From: Theropithecus gelada
Lineage: Eukaryota; Chordata; Mammalia; Primates; Cercopithecidae
Length of the DNA stretch: 64,000 nucleotides
Direction of reading: 5' to 3'
Assembly (NCBI RefSeq): GCF_003255815.1
Contig: NC_037689.1
Location: 26,151,154 to 26,215,153, forward strand
Below the pieces are notes generated by a model. The model was not told the origin of the DNA. It saw only the letters and a list, made by a program, of their open reading frames with translations, and did not search any database. The position numbers and the translations under genes were made by a program. Shown in pieces: positions 56,302-64,000 of the stretch (position 1 is the stretch's first letter; each line of letters starts with the position of its first letter).

Positions 56302-57469
56302 TAATCATACTATGAAAAAAAATCTGTAAGAGTTTATCCATTGGTACATGGTTTGTGTTCTGTGTGAATCTCGATAGCATAAGCTACCTGAAGTTGAAAT
56401 AACAACTTACTAAGATCTTTGCGTGTTTCCTTATGACAACACCAGAGCATCATGGTGACATTTTTAAAAAGTAATATTCAGAAAGGGACATGTCTGACTT
56501 TAACCTTTTCAGTAGGAATTGGTTACATGAAAGTTTGGTTGCAATTCACAAAGCAAATGAATAAAAAATGATTTCCAATACTGCAATTGTACCCACTGTG
56601 TTTATTTTGTTTTCTTTTACTATAGAAAAGAACCTATAGAAGACATTGCATTGAGTCTCTGTCATATCAATTATAGAGTTGAAAGCTCTTTTCCAACTTG
56701 CTTAGTAATGCAGTCTCTTTCTGTCCAAATATTTTAAAATGTAATAACTCTAATGGATTACTGACAAGTACTATGGAGTCCTTTAAGCCAATCATAATAT
56801 GATGTTTCATGAAAAGGAATAATTCAACTCATTTTTGGCTGTTGTTTCTTCAAAACCTTCTTTTAAAACAATGTATTGTCTTTAAAGGGAAAGTAAAAAT
56901 AAATGAAGATTCCCTGAAGATGGAGGCATGCTTTCTTTCTTTTTAAATGAAATAATGTTTTCTACTATGTGGTTTATAACCAAATTTAGTTCTACGAAGC
57001 TGCATCTATTTATGTCAAAACCGCTCCTCTAGTGCAAGACAGACTGAACACCTGAATAAAAACCAGGAGTTCAGATGTGTTTCTTTGAAGTTATGACCTG
57101 TTTTATTTCCCTGTTGTATAACACTAACTCATTGTGACACAATCTTTGAGGGTTTATATCTTTCATAATTAAATTGCCCTGAAGAAAGTTGCCAGTCACA
57201 ATCTTCATTCTTTTCGAATTTTTCTGCAATGGAGCACAATTAAGAATAAAGAATGCATCATGACACAGTGAAAATGCTAAAATGTCTTAAAGAGGTCAAA
57301 CTTAAGTTTCAACACTCATATCATTAATCACGCTTTGAAGCACTGTCCTTTCTAAGTGACACTATTTTTATTTTGAACAACATCTAAATTCAGGGAAAAT
57401 AATCAGTCATTTCTAAAGACTATTTTTAGTTGAGCTTGTTTTCATGGCCCACTTTCTAACCAGAGGCTC
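56302..57469. other. Unassigned sequence
   Basis: About 1.2 kb with no gene or named repeat recognised. Confidence 0.4.
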
Positions 57470-57805
57470 TGCTATAAATTGAATGTTTGTTGACATCCTA
57501 ACCCTCAAAGTGATAGTCTTAGGAGTGGGGGACTATGGGAGGTGCTGAGGTCATGAGGGTGGAGCCTCATGAATGGGATCAGTGCCCTCATAAAAGGGAC
57601 CCCAGAGAGCTCCCTCGTCCCTTCCACCATGTGAGGACACAGCAAGAAGGCACCTTCTAAGAAACAGGAAGCCCTCACTAGACACTGAATCTGCCACGCC
57701 TTGATCTTGGACTCCCAGCCTCCAGAACTGTGACCAATAAATGTCTGTAGTTTATCAGCCACCCAGGCTATGGTGGTTTATTATAGCACCCCAAACATAC
57801 TAAGA
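57470..57805 (+). mobile_element. Solo MaLR LTR (MLT1-like), plus strand
   Basis: Opens TGCTATAAATTGAATGTTTG; has GGTGGAGCCTCATGAATGGG, CCACCATGTGAGGACACAGC and CCAGAACTGTGACCAATAAA; ends near CCAAACATACTAAGA. The phrasing fits MLT1A/B-type LTRs. Confidence 0.9.
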
Positions 57806-58055
57806 TGGGCTCTCATACAATGTTTTGAAGATTCTTTATCCACAGTAGACTGATGCAAAACTAACCCATCAATAATAGAGAAAAAGGGAGACTGAGGCAA
57901 GAGATGAAAACAATGTTGGTCTGATTCCTGTTAGAACGTTGCTCATTTTTCCCTGTAGTTTTTTTTCAATGCATATATCCTTCGTAATCTCTCCCTCTCT
58001 CTCCCTTGCTCTCTCTCACTGTCACTCTTTTCTTTTTTCTTTCTTATATATCTGC
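57806..58055. repeat. Unassigned with a CT-rich tract at 57986-58045
   Basis: CTCTCCC and CTTT units make up the tract; the rest is not recognised. Confidence 0.6.
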
Positions 58056-58310
58056 TGCTGCTACACCTATGTATATATTTACATAATTGGGACCATATTA
58101 TATTAAATGTTTTGTACCAAACCTTTTCAGTGAAAGTCACATGATAAAACCCTCTTTTAATGTATTCAGCATTGAGGATTTAAGAGATTTTTAGATGCTT
58201 AAAATTTCAGAATGCTGTGAACACCTTCCTATAATAATCGCAATTTGCTCTTTGACTCATTACTTAGAATATATTCTTAGGAGTGGAATTAGTGAGTTTA
58301 AGAATGTGAT

Positions 58311-58435
58311 CTGGGTGCAGTGGCTCACACCTGTAATCCTAGCACTTTGGGAGGCCAAGGCAGGAGGATCACTTGAGGTCAGGAGTTCAAAACCAGCCTG
58401 GCCAACATGGTGAAATCCCATCTCTACTAAAAATA

Positions 58436-58468
<33 letters not shown>

Positions 58469-58640
58469 CACAAAAATTAGCTGGGCATGGTGTGGTGGCA
58501 GGCACCTGTAATCCCAGCTACTTGGGAGGTTGAGGCACTAGAATCAGTTGAACCCAGGAGGTAGAGGTTGCTGTGAGCCGAGATCGCGCCACTGCACTCG
58601 AGCCTGGGAGACAGAGTGAGACTCCATCTCAAAAAAGCAA
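58311..58640 (+). mobile_element. Alu SINE (S-like), plus strand, A30 in the middle linker
   Basis: The body lacks the first GG. The linker between monomers holds an uninterrupted A30 at 58437-58466, far longer than usual. AAGAATGTGA (58300-58309) and AAGAGTGTGA (58641-58650) are the likely duplication. Confidence 0.95.
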
Positions 58641-58704
58641 AAGAGTGTGAACGTTTTAAGATATTTGTTACACATTGTGAATTGTTCTAAAAAATGTTTA
58701 CAGT

Positions 58705-58996
58705 GGCCAGATGCAGTGGCTCACACCTATGATGCCAGCACTTTGAGAAGATGAGGCAGGAGGATGGCTTGAGGCCAAAAGTTCAAGACTGGCCTGAGCA
58801 ACACAGCAAGACTCCATCTCTACAATAAACTAAAAATTTTTTAAATCAGCTAGGTGTGGTGGTGCATGCCTCTAGTCCTATTTATTCAGGAAGCTGATGT
58901 GCAAGGATTTCCTGATCCCAGGAGTTCAAGGCTGTAGCTATGAATGTGCCACTGTACTCCAGCCTAGTCAACAAAATGAGACCCCATCTCTTAAAT
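58705..58996 (+). mobile_element. Alu SINE (J-like), plus strand
   Basis: Diverged dimer from GGCCAGATGCAGTGGCTCAC to a TTAAATAAATA tail. Flanks AATGTTTACAG and AATGTTTAGAA suggest the duplication. Confidence 0.93.
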
Positions 58997-59075
58997 AAAT
59001 ATAATGTTTAGAAAAGTTTTCAGCAGTGCAGATTCCCTTGTGTAGTAATGTAGTTGTGGTGATTCACCTTTTTTT

Positions 59076-59376
59076 TTTTTTTGGCAACTATGGTAATTAG
59101 CATTTTTAATAAATTCATTTTAAAATAGGTTTTAAGCACTCGAACTTAAAAAAAAAGAAAAAAAAGCAGATTAAGTTGTTGAAAATGGAAGTGTTACCTT
59201 AGCTCTTTGGGTTGAGGGTGAATACCATCAGATTTGGGACCTTTCCCACTTTCCTGTCTTATGTGTGAATGTCTGGGCACACAGACATTTCAGGTTAAGG
59301 ATTCTGTCTCCAACTTTTATTTCTCGATAAAATATCAAATTTGATTTTTTCATTTGTGTGATTTTTTTAGGCATAG

Positions 59377-59429
<53 letters not shown>

Positions 59430-59509
59430 TTACTTCCCATGGGAACACAATACGATTGACTCTTCTTCTTATAGCAATGGCATGATTTCAGAGAAATATC
59501 TTCAGTCTC
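59076..59509. other. Unassigned; contains (TA)n at 59382-59423
   Basis: About 21 uninterrupted TA units followed by TGTATATT. The rest is unassigned, with A-rich runs near 59150. Confidence 0.6.
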
Positions 59510-59891
59510 TGATACGGTTTGGCTCTGTGTCCCCACCCAAATCACATCTTGAATTGTAGTCCCCAAGTGCTGAAGGTGGGACCTGGTGGGAGGTGATTGG
59601 ATCATGGGTGTGGTTTCTAATGGCTTAGCACTATCCCCCTGGTGCTGTCTTGTGATAGAGTTCTCAAGAGATCTGGTTGGTTTAAAAGTGTGTGGCACCT
59701 TCCCCCTTGTCCTCTCTCTCTCCTGCCACCATAAAAGATGTGCCTTGCTTCCCCTTCGCCTTCTGCCGTGATTGTAAGTTTCTTGAGGCCTTCTCAGCCA
59801 TGAGGAACTGTGAGGCAATTATACCTCTTTTCTTTATAAATTACGCAATCTCAAGTAGTTCTTTACAGCGGCGTGAAAACAGACTAATACA
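59510..59891 (+). mobile_element. Solo MaLR LTR (MST/THE1-like), plus strand
   Basis: Opens TGATACGGTTTGGCTCTGTG and ends AACAGACTAATACA, with TTATACCTCTTTTCTTTATA near the polyadenylation region. GTCTC (59505-59509) and GTTTC (59892-59896) fit a 5-bp duplication with one change. Confidence 0.94.
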
Positions 59892-60298
59892 GTTTCACAC
59901 TTATTTTGTAGAAATCTAGCAACTGTAGTATGTAAAACTGCTATATTGAAGCTAACTGGAATCAAGCTTACTGCTTTCAGCTTATGAAAAGCAAATCTTA
60001 GTAAAAAGAACAACAACAACAACAAAAACACACAACAAAGCTGCAGGTCGTGAGAGCTGCAGGAGGTACTTTTAGAGGGGAAGGGGGATTGTTAAATAAT
60101 GAGATCTAGAAAAGCTTCTTGAAGTCCATTGCTGTGAGAATATTTGAAATGTACTTTTTGCCAAAATAAATAATTAACTAAATAAATTTATTAATTAAAA
60201 TGATTTCTAATAAAATGATGAATTTTTTAAAGTCCACTTATTTTGCACAGTAAAAAAGCCTGTCTGGGGAGCTGCTGTAAATGACTTAAAAAAAAAAA
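59892..60298. other. Unassigned; (ACA)n-like run near 60010
   Basis: AACAACAACAACAACAAAAA lies at 60009-60028; otherwise nothing recognised. Confidence 0.45.
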
Positions 60299-60607
60299 GG
60301 CTGGGTGCGGTGGCTCACGCCTGTAATCCCAGCACTTTGGGAGGCTGAAGTAGGCGGATCATGAGTTGGGAGACCGAGACTATTCTGGCCAACATGGTGA
60401 AACCTCGTCTCTACTAAGAATACAAAAGTTAGCTGGGTGTGGTTGTGCGCGCCTGTAGTCCTAGCTACTTGGGAGGCTGAGGCAGGAAAATCACTTGAAC
60501 TCGGGAGGCAGAGGTTGCAGTGAGCCGAGAGGGCACCACTGCACTCCAGCCTGGCCTGGCGACAGAGCGAGACTCCATCTCAAAAAATTAAACAAACAAA
60601 CAAAAAA
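60299..60607 (+). mobile_element. Alu SINE (S-like), plus strand
   Basis: Dimer from GGCTGGGTGCGGTGGCTCAC, tail of AAACAAAC units. Directly preceded by an A12-type run. Confidence 0.96.
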
Positions 60608-61145
60608 ACCACCACCAATAGCTATCAGACTAGTCATATTTGCATATACATAATTTGTGTTAATTCAACATCAACATCCCCAATATAGCCTTATGAAAAA
60701 TGAAGGGACCCAGAACTGCACGACGCTGGACTCTGTTCTGTGGCACCTCCCACGTACCTGTTTTAATTTGCATCCCATTGTCTTTAACATACAGAGGAAC
60801 TTATTTTTTCTGTGGAATTTGCAACATCAGGGAGCCTCAGTTTTTCATTCTAACCCTCCCATTTCAAGGAGTGTTGTATTTCCACTAAATTTTACTGATT
60901 CTACCATTTAAAAAAAGAAAACACACATTCTATTCTTAGTTCAGAAGGATATTAAAGTGTCATTTTATAGTTTTCATTTCTTTTTGTTATTGTTATCTTT
61001 TGCCAGATTGTATTTTAATTCATTTTATTCATAGACAGAATTACATGTTCCTTTACAGTATAACTTTTTGGCTATGTTTTACAGTACTTTCTATTACATA
61101 TGTAATTTATAATTTTATCCTCACTGTAGAAAGAACTAAATAATA
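60608..61145. other. Unassigned sequence
   Basis: Overlapping frames at 60657-60911 and 60700-60888 have no known domain. Nothing recognised. Confidence 0.4.
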
Positions 61146-61149
61146 CAAA

Positions 61150-62000
61150 GTAATGCAAAATAGAAGACTTTCCTTTTTCTTATTCCCAATCAATTTCAGA
61201 GATGACTCCTTTAATCAATTACAAGTTTAGCTATGTATCATTCTAGCCATTTCCTTTATTTACATACATCTACCTATATATACCTACATTTAACTTTTTG
61301 AAGGTAAATAGAATTCTGATGCTTAAATTTATATGCCAGTTGGCTGGGCTATGGTGCCCAGCTGTTTGGTTGAACAATAGTCTAGATGTTGATGTGAAGG
61401 TATTTTTGTAGATGGGATTAACATTTACAATCAGTAGACTTTAAGAAAGAAAGGTAACCCTTGATAATGTGGTTGAATTTCCTCTGATTGGGAGCAAAAA
61501 GTGAGGGTTCTCGAACAAGAAGAAATTCCACCTCAGGAGCACAACGTAATAATTCAGCCTGAGTTTCCAGCTTGTCTTGTAGATTTTGGACGCAAGGTGG
61601 CAACTCCTGCCTGAATTCCCAGCCTTCGTGGCTGCCCTACACTGTACAGACTTGCCAGCCCCCACAATCACATAGGCCAACTCCTTAAAATGCATCTCTT
61701 CCTTAATTCTGTTTCTCTGGAGAACCTGGACTAATACAGGATCATTGCATGCTTACTGCCTGTGACATTTTTGTACTTTATATATTGTAGAGCAGGATTC
61801 CATGTTACTACAGAATGATGTATGCCTTTTCTCTGTTGTAAAGAATGCATAGAATTCCTCTGTTTAGGTGCACCATACACATAGTTATTCATTTATCTCT
61901 GGATGGACATGTTTGCTGTGCTCAACTTTTCTTTATTAAACAAGATGCTGAAGTGGTTTATTCATGAGTAGAGTCATCTTCTAAACCGTTTTACAGGAGA
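61150..62000 (-). mobile_element. Possible L1M 3' UTR, minus strand, split by an MLT2-like LTR
   Basis: ATTTACATACATCTACCTAT on the left and GTGCACCATACACATAGTTA with TTATCTCTGGATGGACATGT on the right resemble reversed L1M 3' UTR. Very diverged. Confidence 0.4.
61335..61739 (+). mobile_element. MLT2-like ERVL LTR, plus strand
   Basis: TTGGCTGGGCTATGGTGCCC, GATGGGATTAACATTTACAA, TCAGTAGACTTTAAGAAAGA and the end TTTCTCTGGAGAACCTGGAC...TAATACAG match the layout of the copy at 26040. Here no microsatellite has grown in the tail. Confidence 0.72.
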
Positions 62001-62194
62001 GACTGCAACAGGAGCTGGTAACGGAAAAGAAGCCTATTGAGAAAGACCCCCATAATCTGTGTAATCTTTCTAAATATGATAACAAATAAACACACACATG
62101 CACACACACACACAGACAAATGTACACACAAAGCCACAATTTCTATGAAGTTGCAACTATTATATTCATTTTTTCTTACATACAAAAATACAGT
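62001..62194. other. Unassigned; (CA)n at 62091-62114
   Basis: Interrupted CA run; the rest is not recognised. Confidence 0.5.
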
Positions 62195-62465
62195 TAGATA
62201 GAATGAATAAGATCTAGTAGCCATTAGCATGCTAGGATTACCATAATTAACAACAATTTTTTATATATTTAAAAATAACTAAAAAATAGAAGTGGAATGC
62301 TCCCAGCACAAATCATAAATGCTTGAGGTGATGGAAACCCCAATTACCCTGATTTGATCATTACACACTATCTGCCTGTATCCAAACATCACAAGTACTC
62401 CATAAATATGCACAGCTATTATGTCACCATAATAATTAAAAATAAAAACATTAAATGAAAAAGTA
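62195..62465 (+). mobile_element. L1 3' UTR (L1MA-like), plus strand
   Basis: AGAATGAATAAGATCTAGTA, TGCTTGAGGTGATGGAAACC, CCCTGATTTGATCATTACAC and CTATTATGTCACCATAATAA are in L1MA 3' UTR order, ending near an A-rich tail. Confidence 0.88.
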
Positions 62466-62559
62466 TACATTTAATATTTAATTTTTAATATTAAAAATTC
62501 TTTAAAATTCTATTTCAAGTCTAGATGTTGACTGTTATCTCAATTTTATTATCTGTATA

Positions 62560-63140
62560 CATTCAAATTTAACATGCTCCGGAGAAAACTCTTGATTCTC
62601 ATCCCCCAGAACTACCTTTTTTCCAGTTTCACTATTTGTGCATATGCCACCACTTAGTCATCGAAGCCCACAAGGAAAGGATTATATGAGATTAATCTTT
62701 TCCCTAACTCTGTGCAACTAATGCATCAGCGAGTTTCATTGGCTCTGCTTCCAAAAGGCAACCCACTTCCTTCACATTTTCAACTTCATTCCCCCCTGAC
62801 GTTAATCCCAAACATGTTCAGCTCCCACCTGGTCTCTCTTCTGCCAGGATAGCAAAATTCACCCCCCACAGAGCAGTCAAGGAGATGTGTGTCAAGCATA
62901 CATCTGATTACATCCTTCCCTTACGCAAAATGTGTCCATTGGTTTTCCATTTTGTGTAGAATCGAACCCAAAACCCTAGCCAGTCTTGGTTTTGCTGCTG
63001 GGCATGCTCCTGTATTAATCTCTCTGTAAAGCGGGTGGTGACCCCCTTCAGTCTTGCCATCATTGCCCTCTGCAATTTGGGATTCTGCACGGAAATACAG
63101 CCTTCCCTGACCATGAGATTCTAAACATAACACTTGAGGC
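62560..63140 (+). mobile_element. LINE2 (L2) 3' fragment, plus strand
   Basis: Decayed L2 order: CTCTTGATTCTCATCCCCCA, CATCTGATTACATCCTTCCC, ATTGGTTTTCCATTTTGTGT and ATACAGCCTTCCCTGACCAT. All coding frames are broken. Confidence 0.65.
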
Positions 63141-63810
63141 AAACATGGAAACCTGTCACAGGCCAATTTAGCGCACACATCTTGAGATGATTTCTCTGTA
63201 CAGTTAACGCAAAATTTTTCTTTCTAGCAGCCAGAGATCAGACTTCAGGATCCCATTTTCTTCCTCTTCTCTATGTAGGAAAGGAAATAAATAGAAATTG
63301 TCAAGCACTGATAAGGTGATCATGTCTACACCTCTGCAGAGAAGAAAAATTGCACGACTAAGAGAGCAATTTGGTCTGCAAAGAGTCAGGCTTTATACTC
63401 TTCCAAGACTTTATCATCCTGGACATATGATTCAAGAAACAGTATCTGAATGGAAGATACACTGGTGGTTGTTTATCCAAAGAAAAAGAGAATGAAATGG
63501 ACTCTCATCGATGTGAAATGGATCTGTAGGGTAATAATCAGTCTCTTCTGCTCCTAAACTTTGAGTTATGGAGTAAAATAAATGCTGTGTCTCCCTCTGA
63601 GATGTGGAAGTTTCTTTCTTTGCTTTTGCATATTATAATAATTAAGATTTATGAGGATTTCACATTACATTTCCACAGTTAGACCTATGCAATATTCTTG
63701 TCTCTAGAAACCATCATCTCTCGAAATGACAGCAATGATATATGAAACTTTACATGGCAGAGAGTCCAGGGACTTCTCTGCTCTTTCAAGAGATGTTTTA
63801 ATTGCTACGT
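63141..63810. other. Unassigned sequence
   Basis: A short frame, 57 codons from its first ATG at 63322 to the stop at 63495, is arginine-rich and matches no family I know. No promoter, intron or poly-A context supports it. Nothing else recognised. Confidence 0.4.
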
Positions 63811-63814
63811 TTAG

Positions 63815-63925
63815 TCAATTTAGTGTAATAAATATTGATTGAGGACTTACTGTAACCAGGCTGTGCTCCAGTCTTGGGTATATTCAGTGCTAAATAAAAT
63901 ATAGTCCTTACCATCCTGATAGTTG
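63815..63925 (+). mobile_element. Possible ancient mammalian repeat fragment
   Basis: TAATAAATATTGATTGAGGA, TTACTGTAACCAGGCTGTGC and AGTGCTAAATAAAATATAGT resemble the 5' part of the repeat family suspected at 5915. Low certainty. Confidence 0.4.
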
Positions 63926-63929
63926 ACAG

Positions 63930-64000
63930 CAGTGGCTCTTTACAAAAGGCGATTTTGCTTCTCTCCAGGAAACATTTGGCAATGTCTGGAGATGTTTTTG
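63930..64000 (+). mobile_element. MER5A-like hAT MITE, cut by window end
   Basis: AGCAGTGGCTCTTTACAAAA, then GGAAACATTTGGCAATGTCT and GGAGATGTTTTTG match the start of MER5A. The rest lies outside the window. Confidence 0.85.

Larger units (their letters stand above)
58060..59075 (-). mobile_element. Probable L1M 3' UTR, minus strand, split by two Alus
   Basis: AGGAGTGGAATTAGTGAGTT, TAAGATATTTGTTACACATT and TTTCAGCAGTGCAGATTCCC fit reversed L1M 3' phrases, in order across the two Alus. Divergence is high. Confidence 0.5.

Noticed and set aside
59228..59818. 196-codon minus-strand frame
   Set aside because: Runs across an MST-like LTR, a (TA)n microsatellite translating as IYIYIY, and unassigned sequence; no single origin.
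63298..63495. Arg-rich 65-codon frame
   Set aside because: The stated start codon is TTG; from the first ATG only 57 codons remain. No homology recognised and no transcript signals.

Overview
This window is nuclear DNA of a primate, most likely human or another catarrhine. Dozens of Alu dimers, one of them of the AluY type, lie beside primate L1 3' ends, THE1/MST solo LTRs, a MER11-like ERVK LTR and a MADE1 mariner MITE. I find no supportable protein-coding exon, no tRNA or rRNA gene and no CpG island. The longer open frames fall inside Alus, L1 ORF2 remnants, LTRs or low-complexity tracts. The window is gene desert or the inside of a large intron; sequence alone cannot tell which. Family names come from recognising consensus features by eye, not from a database search, and subfamily names are tentative.

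Layout. 0-4 kb: an old ERV LTR split by MADE1, then three Alus in one orientation, two of them around or in an MLT1-like LTR. 4-9 kb: MIR, Alu, a truncated primate L1, an MLT1-like LTR on the minus strand, Alu. 9-15 kb: Alus, MIR, L1M, a free left Alu monomer and AT-rich sequence. 15-22.7 kb: an ancient plus-strand L1M mosaic broken by an inverted younger L1, Alus, a hAT relic and a tetranucleotide tract. 22.7-30 kb: an MST-like LTR, MER5A, AT-rich inverted repeats, an MLT2-like LTR split by a 5'-truncated L1 with target-site duplication and by a CTTT/CTTC array holding the only run of N, then a second MLT2-like LTR whose tail has grown into TATC/TA microsatellite. 30-33 kb: a MER11-like LTR and a 600-bp polypurine tract, probably both inside one older repeat, then a perfect 47-bp tandem duplication. 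33-37 kb: mostly unassigned, with a perfect 28-bp inverted repeat. 37-46 kb: L1M, L1P and Alu copies and a MER1-like hAT with an 8-bp duplication. 46-53.4 kb: many Alus, a local tandem duplication whose first copy alone carries an Alu, and two minus-strand THE1-like LTRs. 53.4-56 kb: mostly unassigned, with a four-unit tandem repeat of about 218 bp in apparent A-B-A-B order. 56-64 kb: MST and MLT1 LTRs, Alus, L1, MLT2, L2 and a MER5A cut by the window edge.

No genes work together here. What is informative is the nesting of transposons, the short tandem and inverted duplications between them, and the microsatellites that grew from transposon tails. The best candidates for something not covered by standard repeat labels are the higher-order tandem array at 54741-55585 and the perfect stem-loop at 36749-36850. 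I see no evidence of a new biological system.
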